A DNA stretch of 60,509 nt. Origin: Nitrospiria bacterium. GTDB lineage: Bacteria; Nitrospirota; Nitrospiria; JACQBZ01. Below the pieces are notes generated by a model. The model saw only the letters and a program-made list of their open reading frames with translations. It had not been told where the DNA came from and made no database searches. Location: contig DATKAN010000017.1 of the NCBI GenBank assembly GCA_035498035.1, positions 1-60,509 on the forward strand, given 5' to 3'. Of this stretch, positions 27,767 through 36,216 are shown piece by piece. Position 1 is the stretch's first letter. Each line of letters starts with the position of its first letter. Position numbers and translations under genes: made by a program.

Positions 27767-27823
27767 GGCCCGAACTGAATCGCCCCTTGCTTTATTATTA
27801 ACGGCTCCAACACATCCTGGAAC

Positions 27824-27852
27824 TTGACAAATTCGATGGCCGGGGTTAAAAT
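27824..27852 (+). promoter_or_regulatory. strong sigma-70 promoter of marR-nirK
   Basis: A consensus -35 TTGACA (27824-27829), an optimal 17-bp spacer and TAAAAT (27847-27852), which matches the -10 consensus in five of six positions. The predicted start near 27859 gives a leader of about 27 nt before the MarR ATG. Confidence 0.75.
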
Positions 27853-27862
27853 CACCAAAAAT

Positions 27863-27875
27863 TTAGGACTCCTAA
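27863..27875. promoter_or_regulatory. 13-bp perfect palindrome, candidate MarR operator
   Basis: TTAGGA-C-TCCTAA is a perfect dyad lying 10 bp after the -10 hexamer, across or just behind the predicted transcription start, and 10 bp before the MarR start codon. Bound regulator would block transcription, which fits autoregulation of the marR-nirK operon. Function is inferred from position and symmetry. Confidence 0.6.
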
Positions 27876-27885
27876 CTATATCTCT

Positions 27886-28533
27886 ATGTCCACCCTAGAC
27901 AGTCACGGCAGGCCGAATGCGGATTATTTGAAGGCCCCGATCGAGGAGCGGATTGGTGTCGGACTTCATCAGTTGAGCCGTGCCGTCCTCCTGCAATCGG
28001 AACGAGCCGCCTATCGGCACCGGCTAAGCGGTCTGCAATCCCAACTGGTCCTGTCCCTCCTCAAACAGCATCATGCTAAAAGTATTGGCGGAATCGCCGA
28101 TGAACTCGACCTGTCGGCGCCGACCCTGAGTGACGCCGCTCGCGTTCTGCTGAAGAAAGGGCTGATCAGGAAGGCCCGGGATGATCGGGACGGTCGGATC
28201 GTCAAATTGTCGCTCACTCGCCGGGGCCGCACGCTGGCCCACACGTTGCAGGAGGCCCAGGCGGAGATTCAACGCATCGTATCATCGCTTTCGAACGAGG
28301 AAAAAGAACATCTGTTGTCGTTGCTCGTCACGTTGACCAAGGGATTTCTGAACCGGGGGCTGATCTCCATTTCACGCATTTGTCAAGGGTGCCAATTTTT
28401 TGGTCAGGACCGTTATCCCGGATCCGATAAACCCCATTACTGCGGCTTCGCCGGCATGCCGATCGGCGAGTCGAAGCTTCAAACGGACTGCCCCGAGCAT
28501 GTGCCGCTGAACCTGCCGGCGACAGACCGCTAA
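27886..28533 (+). CDS. MarR family regulator with C-terminal cysteine cluster
   Basis: A 215-residue winged-helix regulator: recognition-helix region SIGGIADELDLSAPTLSDAA, wing KKGLIRKARDDRDGRIVKLS and dimerisation helices. After the MarR domain (about residue 155) there is an added segment with CQGCQFF, then HYCGF and DCPEH, four cysteines placed as a possible metal or Fe-S site. It is followed after 15 nt by nirK, so the protein very likely controls nitrite reductase. The cluster could sense NO, oxygen or redox state (inference). The ribosome site is weak, which would keep regulator levels low relative to NirK. Confidence 0.85.
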   Translation: MSTLDSHGRPNADYLKAPIEERIGVGLHQLSRAVLLQSERAAYRHRLSGLQSQLVLSLLKQHHAKSIGGIADELDLSAPTLSDAARVLLKKGLIRKARDDRDGRIVKLSLTRRGRTLAHTLQEAQAEIQRIVSSLSNEEKEHLLSLLVTLTKGFLNRGLISISRICQGCQFFGQDRYPGSDKPHYCGFAGMPIGESKLQTDCPEHVPLNLPATDR

Positions 28534-28548
28534 TTCAAGGAGGATCCT

Positions 28549-29565
28549 ATGCGTCAAACATATTTGTTGTTGATATCGACGGTCTTACTACTCTTCCTCA
28601 TGACGGTGGCAATCCAAATCCCGGCGGTGGAAGCCCAGACCCCCGTGGTGGCTCAGCTCACGACCGCCCCCAACGTTCCGCAACCGATCGCCCGGACGAA
28701 GCCGGCCCGGGTGGTGGTCAATCTGGAGGCAAAGGAGTTTGTGGGCACGCTGACCGAAGGGGTGCAATACAAATTCTGGAGTTTCAACGGGACGGTGCCG
28801 GGGCCGATGATCCGGGTTCGTGTCGGGGACACGGTGGAGCTGCATCTTAAAAATTCCCCCGACAACAAAATGCCCCATAACATCGACCTCCACGCGGTCA
28901 ACGGGCCGGGAGGGGGCGCGGCCGTCAGCCTGGTCAATCCGGGACAGGAGGCCGTCTTCCAGTTCAAGACCCTGAACCCCGGTCTTTTCATTTATCACTG
29001 CGCCTCCCCGACGCCCAACATTCCGGCCCATATCGCCAATGGCATGTACGGCCTGATCCTGGTCGAACCCGCGAAAGGGCTGGCCAAGGTGGACCATGAA
29101 TACTACGTAATGCAGAGCGAATTCTTCACCGAGGCCTCGGACCAATCGGGTGTCTACCAACTCTCCATGGAGAAGGGCCTGGCCGAGCATCCCGACCACG
29201 TGGTTTTCAACGGACGCGCGGGCGCCCTTCTGGGACCCGGCGCGTTGAAAGCGAAGCCCGGGGAGACGGTTCGGATTTTCTTCGGGAACATCGGACCGAA
29301 CAGCGCCTCATCGTTCCATGTCATCGGCGAGATCTTTGACAAGGTCTATCTCGATGGGGCCCTGGACGGGGCGGTCAACCGGAATGTCCAGACGACGCTG
29401 GTTCCGTCCGCCGGGGCGGTCATCGTGGAATTCAAGGTCAACGCACCCGCCACCTACCTGCTGGTGGATCACAGCATCTTCCGTGTGGCCAAGGGTGCTC
29501 TCGGCGCACTCGTTGTCGAGGGTCCGGAGGATCCGACCGTGTTCAAGGCTGTCAAAAAACCGTAA
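28549..29565 (+). CDS. nirK: copper-containing nitrite reductase (NO-forming)
   Basis: A 338-residue two-cupredoxin enzyme with a signal peptide (LLLFLMTVAIQIPAVEAQ). All copper ligands are visible: type 1 copper H110, C151, H161, M166 (MPHN, YHCAS, PAHIANGM); type 2 copper H115, H150 and the His in LLVDHSIFR. The catalytic pair is Asp113 (HNIDLH) and His257 (SSFHVIGE). It reduces nitrite to nitric oxide in the periplasm. Domain layout resembles AniA-like NirK (GMYGLILVEP). A strong AAGGAGG lies just before the ATG. It is the second gene of the marR-nirK operon. Confidence 0.95.
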   Translation: MRQTYLLLISTVLLLFLMTVAIQIPAVEAQTPVVAQLTTAPNVPQPIARTKPARVVVNLEAKEFVGTLTEGVQYKFWSFNGTVPGPMIRVRVGDTVELHLKNSPDNKMPHNIDLHAVNGPGGGAAVSLVNPGQEAVFQFKTLNPGLFIYHCASPTPNIPAHIANGMYGLILVEPAKGLAKVDHEYYVMQSEFFTEASDQSGVYQLSMEKGLAEHPDHVVFNGRAGALLGPGALKAKPGETVRIFFGNIGPNSASSFHVIGEIFDKVYLDGALDGAVNRNVQTTLVPSAGAVIVEFKVNAPATYLLVDHSIFRVAKGALGALVVEGPEDPTVFKAVKKP

Positions 29566-29598
29566 GACAGCACGGGTCGCTCGAAAAGTCCCTGACGT

Positions 29599-31086
29599 TC
29601 AGCCTCTGAAATTGACCCCGCGGAAGAAATGGAAACGTTGCACCTCGATTCCGTTTCGGAAGAACGGGAAATCTTCCAAAGGTTCCACCTTGTCGAAGCG
29701 GTGAATCATTTCGTTGACTTCCCAAACTTCCCCGACGACCAATATAGCGTCCTGTCCAACACGGTCTTCCGGGCGGTTCCAAAAGCGATACTGGTGATTG
29801 ATGATTCGGTCTTGAAGGATCACGACCTGGGGATGGTCGGGAAGATAAAATCCAAGTTCCGCGGCAATTTGATAAGTCCTGCAACCTACGAAGCTTTGAC
29901 CCGGAAGATTCCGCCGCAAAGTTTCCACGTGTCGGGCCAGTTCATTCCATCCGTCCACCCTGGAGGTGCTGTCGATTCTCGCCACAGAAATGGGAATGGG
30001 TAAAAAAGGCCTTGCAACCTGCCAATGCAACAATGCGGTCATCGCAAACGCCAAAATCAGCCCCCAATGGACCCAAGGGGATCGGAGGCGTTGGTGCCGT
30101 GAGAGGGTTGCGGCCACCAAAAGTACTCCACCGAAATAAGCCGGGGCCGGCCAGTTCCCCGCCACCTTGGTCCGGATGGATAGAGTCAAAAAAAACAAAA
30201 AAAGCGGAAATGAACAGCACCACAATATCCATTCCTGAGGCGGCAACTTTCCCTCACGCCGCCGCTGCCAGGCTTCCCACCAAACCTGTAAAATCAACAT
30301 GAATAAAATCGGGGTCACCACGCCCACTTGAGACCCCAAAAATTCGGGAAGACTCGCCAGGGAATGCCGGGAAGGATTGGCCCCTCCGATGTAAAGTACG
30401 TGCCGGGCGGAGGGCCACTCGTTTTGAGCGTTCCAGACCAGGATGGGAATTCCGGACAGCACGCCCAGGAGCAAGGCCAACCAGGGGCCCGCGGATTTAA
30501 GCTTGGGTCTTAATTCCGGATGGCTCACCAGGGCCAATCCCGCCAGGGGAAAAAGGAACACCCCGGTATATTTACTCAAAATACCAAGACCGCCGAAAAA
30601 TCCGAAACCCAACCACGCCGTCAGACCCGGTCTTTCTATCGCCCACGCCATACGCGCCAAGGCCAACGCCCAGAAACCCACCTGCAGCGAGTCGTGCACC
30701 ATCAAGACCCCGCCCACCGCGTACAAAAGCATGCCGTTGAGGCCCAGCACGGCCCACAACGCGGCCCGCGGCTGATTCAATATGCGACGGCAGAACCCAA
30801 TGGCGACGGTGGAAACCAGAAGGCCCGAGAGCGCCGCAGGAAAACGCACCCCCATTTCGGTATTCCCAAACAAAAAAGTCCCGAACCGTATGGCCACGGC
30901 CAGCATGGGGCCCTGGTCATAGTAACTTAGTGCCGGGTGCCTGGACCATTCCCAGTAATAGGCCTCGTCCGGAGCCAGATTGATGAGGGGAATATAAGCC
31001 AGTCGGGCCACGAAAAAAAACAAGGCCCAAAACCACGCCCAAATCAAAATTTTTTTTTGTTCAGGTTCTGGAGACCGCTCTTCCAT
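29599..31086 (-). CDS. GT39/ArnT-like membrane glycosyltransferase
   Basis: A 495-residue multi-spanning protein of the PMT_2 (dolichyl/undecaprenyl-phosphate sugar transferase) group. The first extracytoplasmic loop has the acidic motif APDEAYYWEWSRH with the catalytic Asp-Glu, then YYDQGPMLAVAIR. About 10-12 helices follow (VLGLNGMLLYAVGGVLMVHD, GLGILSKYTGVFLFPLAGLA) and a C-terminal soluble part. Such enzymes move a sugar from a lipid carrier to lipid A, protein or polymer on the periplasmic face. It heads no obvious operon but lies 30 nt downstream of the PHP gene on the same strand. Confidence 0.85.
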   Translation of the reverse strand: MEERSPEPEQKKILIWAWFWALFFFVARLAYIPLINLAPDEAYYWEWSRHPALSYYDQGPMLAVAIRFGTFLFGNTEMGVRFPAALSGLLVSTVAIGFCRRILNQPRAALWAVLGLNGMLLYAVGGVLMVHDSLQVGFWALALARMAWAIERPGLTAWLGFGFFGGLGILSKYTGVFLFPLAGLALVSHPELRPKLKSAGPWLALLLGVLSGIPILVWNAQNEWPSARHVLYIGGANPSRHSLASLPEFLGSQVGVVTPILFMLILQVWWEAWQRRREGKLPPQEWILWCCSFPLFLFFLTLSIRTKVAGNWPAPAYFGGVLLVAATLSRHQRLRSPWVHWGLILAFAMTALLHWQVARPFLPIPISVARIDSTSRVDGWNELARHVETLRRNLPGQSFVGCRTYQIAAELGFYLPDHPQVVILQDRIINHQYRFWNRPEDRVGQDAILVVGEVWEVNEMIHRFDKVEPLEDFPFFRNGIEVQRFHFFRGVNFRG

Positions 31087-31116
31087 CTCGCTCTGGGCAG
31101 GTGATCATGCGGACCT

Positions 31117-32307
31117 TTAACTAGAATTGCCGCGAATGTAAATCGGGTTGGAATAAATCCAGGTGTATGTTTGGTGGGTCCAAAAAGGGGATGGCCGGTT
31201 AAGCTCGACCTCCACCCGGTAGACCCCTTCTTCCTCGGCCTCGTAGACCAGGGGGTTTGTCGAAGAGTCGGCAACCAGCATGCCGTCCTTGAATAACTTG
31301 ATCCGGTAGGATTCCGGCCGGAAGCGTGTGCCGAGCGAGGCCGTCAGGGTTACCGGACCGGGTTGGGTCAATTCATCTCCCATGAGAACTCGCTCCCCGC
31401 TTCCCGTGATTCCTTGAAAAAGAAAACCGGTCGGATCACCCAGGAGATCCATGGCGATGTAGAGATGTCCCTCCCTTACGGCATCATACAGCATTTTCTT
31501 ATCCTGGGCCAAAGCACCTTTAAAAGGCTCCGGTAAGAGTGCATGGTTGCTGGCAAGCGGCATGACCCTTTCCGGAGAGGGAAACTTGATGGTATAACGT
31601 TTTCGAATGCGGAACTGACCGTGAATGTCCGCGGAGTAGATCCCCACCATCTTCTCCATCTGGGTTTGTTCATCCCACTTTTCCAAGACATCCTTGGGTC
31701 TCTGATAAAGATTGAGAAGGGCATAGGAGGTATTCAGGGGATAGGTCATCAGACTCCAGAGGAAGGCGAGTCGGTTGGCCTGCTTATACAGCAACGCGTT
31801 ATCGATAATCTCCATCCCCGTCAACCCGGTGGTTCCCCAAGTCTTCCATCCGGATTGGGGATGCAGCGGATGGGAAATAAAAGCGATCCCGCCCTGTTTT
31901 TGGACCTCGTCTATAACGGATTGGGGATCCCTGTTGTCTCGCTTGACCGTCTTGGAAATTCCCAAGGCCAAGGTGTACTCTCCCTCCATGCCGATCTCCT
32001 CGCCGCTCAGAAAAAGGAGATGATCGTACCAGCCCTCCTTTCGGTCGGTCACCGGCCGAAGGGTGTTATGGTCCGTGGAGATGAGAAAATCCAACCCGAC
32101 ACGGTTGCCGGTCGCGGCGAGCTGCTCCACCGTTTCCGCTCCGTCCGAATACGTGGTATGAACATGGATCAATCCCTTGTAGTCATGGTATGGACTTGGA
32201 GGATCTCCGTTCTTGTAGACGCTCACGGGGAAGGAGTAGGTGTCGATTCGAAGGCCGACCAGCAGTACCAGACCGGCTAACATGAAAAAAAGGCACCGAC
32301 GTCTCAA
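31117..32307 (-). CDS. PHP-domain protein with N-terminal membrane anchor
   Basis: A 396-residue protein starting at TTG 32307 (ATG 32283 is the alternative). An N-terminal hydrophobic helix (LFFMLAGLVLLVGL) is followed by a PHP phosphoesterase domain: GLIHVHTTYSDGAET, DFLISTDHNTLRP, LFLSGEEIGMEGEY, GIAFISHPLHPQ and a late SADIHGQF. The metal-binding His and Asp residues of the PHP fold are present. The C-terminal about 100 residues look like a beta-sandwich (GPVTLTASLG, YEAEEEGVYRVEVEL). Related exported PHP proteins are thought to hydrolyse phosphate esters outside the cytoplasm. It is between a GT39 and a sulfotransferase-like gene on the same strand. Confidence 0.82.
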   Translation of the reverse strand: MRRRCLFFMLAGLVLLVGLRIDTYSFPVSVYKNGDPPSPYHDYKGLIHVHTTYSDGAETVEQLAATGNRVGLDFLISTDHNTLRPVTDRKEGWYDHLLFLSGEEIGMEGEYTLALGISKTVKRDNRDPQSVIDEVQKQGGIAFISHPLHPQSGWKTWGTTGLTGMEIIDNALLYKQANRLAFLWSLMTYPLNTSYALLNLYQRPKDVLEKWDEQTQMEKMVGIYSADIHGQFRIRKRYTIKFPSPERVMPLASNHALLPEPFKGALAQDKKMLYDAVREGHLYIAMDLLGDPTGFLFQGITGSGERVLMGDELTQPGPVTLTASLGTRFRPESYRIKLFKDGMLVADSSTNPLVYEAEEEGVYRVEVELNRPSPFWTHQTYTWIYSNPIYIRGNSS

Positions 32308-32318
32308 CGGCTTCCCTT

Positions 32319-33188
32319 TTATGATTGGTGTGAACCCGGGGGATCCGATTCCGCCGCCAACGCGTTATATCGTTCCGCATAATCCCGGCATTGTTGCCAG
32401 TCATCGAAATACCGGATTCGGATTTCCTCCAATCGCTCTTTTGGAATCAACTCGCCCTTCGGCAGCCAGGTTTCCGGTATCAATAAAGACGGGTAGAGGA
32501 TCGAATAAAGAACGAGCGATCGCGAACGTTTCTGAATCCAGTGCCAGGCCCTCGGCCCGGAGAACTGCTGCACGGGAGAAAAAAGATACCGGCTGACGCT
32601 TCGAAGGATCCGGAGCTGTTTATCGGCGTACGACGTGTGAAAGGGATTCAAGGAAATTTGTTTTGGATCGTATTCCGCGCCGCAGCAACGGGCAATCTTG
32701 TCCACGAATCCCACGGGGTCGGCTTTCAGGTCTTCATAAAACAGGACCAGCGGTTTGCGGGAAAAATATTTTTCCAACACCTGGAGTTTTGGATACATAT
32801 AGAGATCGCTTTGCTTCCAGTATCCTTGATCGTTGTCGAGATCGAAAAAGGAGTCAAAAAGCAAACCGAATCCGTTTTTTACGCGGCGGCGGTACTGGGA
32901 GGCGATCCACGAGTCGTGCCGGCGCAGCACGATGATCGGACGGGCCTGCGGGTAAAGGGCCGCGAAACGGCTCACTTCCCTCTCCAGTTGCCGGTCAAAT
33001 TCGCGTGAAACGAGATACTTCGGATGTCGCGACCCGCCGATGATCGACGCGTAACGGCGATACCGCGTGTTCTTTACGTAATATATCCCGCGGAATTTGG
33101 GAAAGACCTTGTGTTGCAACCATGTGGTTGCGGTTTTGGCCAGCCCGACATGAAAGAAGATTTGTTTTTGGTGGGATGGAATTGTCAT
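32319..33188 (-). CDS. sulfotransferase-like protein
   Basis: About 289 residues with a P-loop at the N-terminus (FFHVGLAKTATTWLQ) matching the 5'-phosphosulfate-binding loop of PAPS-dependent sulfotransferases. A second motif PIIVLRRHDSWIASQYRR corresponds to the 3'-phosphate-binding region (R...S). LVLFYEDLKADPVGFVDKIARC is typical of the family's later helix. It may sulfate a carbohydrate or lipid made by neighbouring glycosyltransferases. ATG 33188 is used; an in-frame start further upstream (33215) lacks support. Only 11 nt separate it from the PHP gene, so they are co-transcribed. Confidence 0.8.
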   Translation of the reverse strand: MTIPSHQKQIFFHVGLAKTATTWLQHKVFPKFRGIYYVKNTRYRRYASIIGGSRHPKYLVSREFDRQLEREVSRFAALYPQARPIIVLRRHDSWIASQYRRRVKNGFGLLFDSFFDLDNDQGYWKQSDLYMYPKLQVLEKYFSRKPLVLFYEDLKADPVGFVDKIARCCGAEYDPKQISLNPFHTSYADKQLRILRSVSRYLFSPVQQFSGPRAWHWIQKRSRSLVLYSILYPSLLIPETWLPKGELIPKERLEEIRIRYFDDWQQCRDYAERYNALAAESDPPGSHQS

Positions 33189-33417
33189 GGCGTGGACATT
33201 GTAACAGGGAATCACGCCGCGCGTCCAATCCCATTCCCGGTGCTTGGCTTGAGGGATTACGGTTCACTTTTTCATGTCGCCGACCCAGATCCGATAGCGT
33301 CTTCAAAGAGAATATCGGGTATCCGACGGCTCCGGCCGAAATATTCCGTCGGGGTAATAGAGGCGTCTCGGGCCGGTAGCGGCGCGGGAAGGCCCGCAGC
33401 CGATACAAAGGGGGGGG

Positions 33418-33534
33418 TTACGCCTCACGGAGCCGGCGCTGCAGTGCCGGCTCTTTGATGCCGTACGGATACCCGTTCTTCTCCTCGATGACCGACTGCG
33501 GCCCCAACGGCTTCCCAAAGGGCAAGCGGACCAT
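33418..33534 (-). CDS. possible 38-residue small protein
   Basis: A reverse-strand frame from ATG 33534 to TAA 33418 would encode a basic peptide with MVRLPFGKPLGPQSVIEEKN at its start and a helix-like Arg-rich end (LQRRLREA). The composition looks more protein-like than the surrounding frames, but there is no good ribosome site and no family is recognised. It could be a remnant of a longer gene. Confidence 0.25.
   Translation of the reverse strand: MVRLPFGKPLGPQSVIEEKNGYPYGIKEPALQRRLREA
33430..33453. repeat. 24-bp near-perfect palindrome
   Basis: GAGCCGGC and GCCGGCTC flank the central CTGCAG-containing core, with only one mismatched base pair across the 24-bp dyad. TTT follows on the plus strand, but there is no clear upstream plus-strand gene that it would terminate. 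Confidence 0.5.
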
Positions 33535-33996
33535 TTCGGTCTATTTTCTGAACTCAATTGTAAATAGCAAAAGACATGCCAGGGATCGGGTATTGAACGA
33601 ATGGTCGATTGGATCGCCTTAAACGAGCTTGCGGGGCGTGATAGAAACTAGAAGCGGGGCTTTTTGTCTCACCATGGGACTTCTTTATTCGGCTCCAGCG
33701 TCGTTTTTTTTGATTCGCGTCGCCGGGGGGGACCGCTGTCCGGCCGCGGTCGGAAATTAAACACGATACCCTTCAAAATCCTTCCCGACATATTCAACAA
33801 GGCATGAACAGTTTTCTCGGTCGCCAAAATACTTCGTCGGTTCTCCTAACACACTTTGGTTTGAGTTATATTTATAGTAAGATACCGTTGTTAACGATGG
33901 AAGTCGAGCAGGAAATTGATCTCCGCAGACGATGCGGATCAATCCAATCATTCCCGGCTCCCGCAGGTTTGACGATCCACCGGTCGCAATAAAAAA

Positions 33997-34755
33997 ATGG
34001 ACATGGCAATGAAAGAGACTCTCAGCAAGGTGCCAGAGGTTACTCTGATTTTCTGGATCATAAAGATCCTGGCCACGACCTTGGGCGAGACCGGAGGAGA
34101 CGCCGTGTCCATGTCGATGAATCTCGGTTATCTCGTGAGCACCGGAATTTTTTCGGTGATCTTCATCGCGGCCGTAATAGCCCAGGTATCCGCAAAGCGC
34201 TTTCATCCGGTCGTGTACTGGACGACCATTGTTGCAACGACAACGGTTGGAACGACATTGGCCGACTTCGCGGACCGGTCGCTGGGTATCGGGTATGCGG
34301 GCGGAACAACGATTTTGTTCGCCCTTCTAATGACGTCACTCCTCATTTGGCATCGTGCTCTTGGTTCGGTCGCTGTGGATACGGTAAGCTCTCCGAAATC
34401 CGAAATGTTCTACTGGGTAACCATCATGTTTTCTCAGACCTTGGGGACGGCGCTTGGCGATTGGACCGCCGATACAGCCGGTCTTGGGTACAGTGGCGGC
34501 GCGATCGTGTTTGGGGCGATGTTGGCGATCCTTGCCGCCGCGTACTATCTGACACCCCTATCTCGCCCCACGCTTTTCTGGGCGGCTTTCATCCTGACGA
34601 GACCGCTTGGAGCCGTGGTCGGCGACTTTCTGGACAAACCCGTAAGCCAGGGGGGCTTGGCGTTGAGCCGCTATTCGGCATCGCTAAGCCTTCTCGTGCT
34701 CATTGGATTGTGCATATTGATCTTTTCACATAAACCGGCCAAACGCGGGCGTTGA
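33997..34755 (+). CDS. DUF347-repeat (COG4705-like) integral membrane protein
   Basis: A 252-residue protein made of four similar units. Each unit carries a two-helix pattern with a conserved acidic turn: KILATTLGETGGDAVSM, TTTVGTTLADFADR, SQTLGTALGDWTADTAGLGY and TRPLGAVVGDFLDKPVSQGG. The repeated TxGxxxGD motif is that of DUF347, found in uncharacterised membrane proteins. The acidic residues inside helices suggest ion transport, but this is untested. No strong ribosome site is seen before ATG 33997; ATGs at 34003 and 34009 are in frame. It is a single gene, convergent with the two-component operon. Confidence 0.85.
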   Translation: MDMAMKETLSKVPEVTLIFWIIKILATTLGETGGDAVSMSMNLGYLVSTGIFSVIFIAAVIAQVSAKRFHPVVYWTTIVATTTVGTTLADFADRSLGIGYAGGTTILFALLMTSLLIWHRALGSVAVDTVSSPKSEMFYWVTIMFSQTLGTALGDWTADTAGLGYSGGAIVFGAMLAILAAAYYLTPLSRPTLFWAAFILTRPLGAVVGDFLDKPVSQGGLALSRYSASLSLLVLIGLCILIFSHKPAKRGR

Positions 34756-34846
34756 GCGCCGAGGAGTAAATCCCATCAAATGGAGGGGATTGATTCGGAA
34801 TGGGGAGGTGAACCTTTTGTTCCGTCAAGAGACTTTAGGTCTCCGG

Positions 34847-36214
34847 TCAGGAGTTCTCAGTGTTGTGCTCACGCCGCTTGCTGAGTCGATAAAGCGTCTT
34901 GCGGTTGATTCCCAATACCTCGGCCGCCTTGCTTTGATTGCCGCCGGTCTGGTTGAGGATCTGCTCGACGTAGCGCCGCTTCATTTCTTCCAACGTAATC
35001 AGCGCGTCCGAGGAAGACCGGGAAGGGGCGTCATCCCGAGAAGGTAAGTCTTCGGAAATATCGGAAGGCAGCAGGACGTTGTTGGTCGTGAGCGTTACCG
35101 CCCGCTCGATGACATTTTCCAGCTGGCGGATATTGCCAGGCCAATGATATCGCGTCAGGATCTCCATGGCTTCCTTGGAAATCCCCGAGACGCTCTTCTT
35201 GGCGCGCTGACAGGCCGTCCTGATGAAATGATTCGCCATGAGCGGAATATCTTCCGGGTGCTCCCGAAGCGGGGGCAGATCGATCGTCACGACGTGAAGC
35301 CGGTAGAAGGCATCTTCTCGGAAACGCCCGGCCTTCACGAGGGATTTGAGATCCTTATTGGTGGCCGCCAGGATCCGAACATCGATTTTGACCGTTTCGC
35401 TTCCCCCCACCGGGCGGACCTCCCGTTCCTGCAGAACCCGCAACAATTTGGCCTGAAGAGAAGGTGTGATATCTCCGATCTCGTCCAGAAAACAGGTCCC
35501 CCCCTCCGCCTCCAGAAACAAGCCTTTTTTATTCGTCCAGGCGCCCGTGAACGCCCCCTTGGTATGGCCGAACAATTCGGTTTCGAGGAGACCCTCCGGA
35601 AGCGCGGCGCAGTTCACCGCAACATAGGGCTTCTCGGCCCGGTGGCTGTGGCTGTGAATCGCCCGGGCGATCAACTCCTTCCCGGTCCCGCTTTCGCCCT
35701 GAATCAGGACCGTGGTATCGGTGCGGGCGACCCGCGCCACCAGCTTGTAGATCTCCAGCATCTTCGGGCTGTTGCCGATGACGGTCTCCAGAGGAAGGTT
35801 CTCCGCCGCGTCGGTCGGGAGAAACAGATTTTCCCGGACGAGGCGCTGCTGATTCAAGGCCTGTTGAACCGTCACCTTGATGTCATCGATTTTAAACGGT
35901 TTGCTGATATAATCGTAGGCTCCGTTCTGAATGGCCTCGATCGCCGTCTCAAAGGAGCCGAAGGCCGTGATGACGATCATGATCGTGTGGGGACTCTTTT
36001 GGCGGAAGGCCCTGACCACTTCGAGCCCGCCGACATCCGGCATCTTCAAATCCGTAATCACCATGTCGAAGGGGGTGCGACTCCCCGTCTGAATGGCTTC
36101 CGAACCTTGGGTGGCCGTTTGAACCCGATATCCCTCTTTCGTCAGGACCTCCCGGAGGAGATCCGCCGCAACTGCGTCGTCGTCCACCACAAGGATCCGA
36201 GGAGACGCCACCAT
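34847..36214 (-). CDS. sigma-54-dependent response regulator (NtrC family)
   Basis: A 455-residue regulator in three parts. The receiver domain (about 1-120) has acidic pocket DDDAV and phospho-acceptor Asp in MVITDLKMPDVGG. The AAA+ domain (about 140-375) carries VLIQGESGTGKELIARAI, the sigma-54 contact loop GAFTGA and TCFLDEIGD. A Fis-type helix-turn-helix (NQSKAAEVLGINRKTLYRL) ends the protein. When phosphorylated it would activate sigma-54 promoters. Its start lies 2 nt after the stop of the sensor kinase gene, so the pair is one operon. Confidence 0.93.
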   Translation of the reverse strand: MVASPRILVVDDDAVAADLLREVLTKEGYRVQTATQGSEAIQTGSRTPFDMVITDLKMPDVGGLEVVRAFRQKSPHTIMIVITAFGSFETAIEAIQNGAYDYISKPFKIDDIKVTVQQALNQQRLVRENLFLPTDAAENLPLETVIGNSPKMLEIYKLVARVARTDTTVLIQGESGTGKELIARAIHSHSHRAEKPYVAVNCAALPEGLLETELFGHTKGAFTGAWTNKKGLFLEAEGGTCFLDEIGDITPSLQAKLLRVLQEREVRPVGGSETVKIDVRILAATNKDLKSLVKAGRFREDAFYRLHVVTIDLPPLREHPEDIPLMANHFIRTACQRAKKSVSGISKEAMEILTRYHWPGNIRQLENVIERAVTLTTNNVLLPSDISEDLPSRDDAPSRSSSDALITLEEMKRRYVEQILNQTGGNQSKAAEVLGINRKTLYRLSKRREHNTENS

Positions 36215-36216
36215 TC

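Larger units (their letters stand above)
33189..33996. other. 808-bp region without a confident gene
   Basis: It holds a possible 38-codon reverse-strand frame (33418-33534), a near-perfect 24-bp palindrome (33430-33453) and several GC-rich inverted stretches near 33730-33755. An AT-rich stretch at 33840-33900 may contain promoter elements for the DUF347 gene (TATAGT at 33873-33878). No RNA gene was recognised. It may be decayed coding sequence. Confidence 0.4.
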
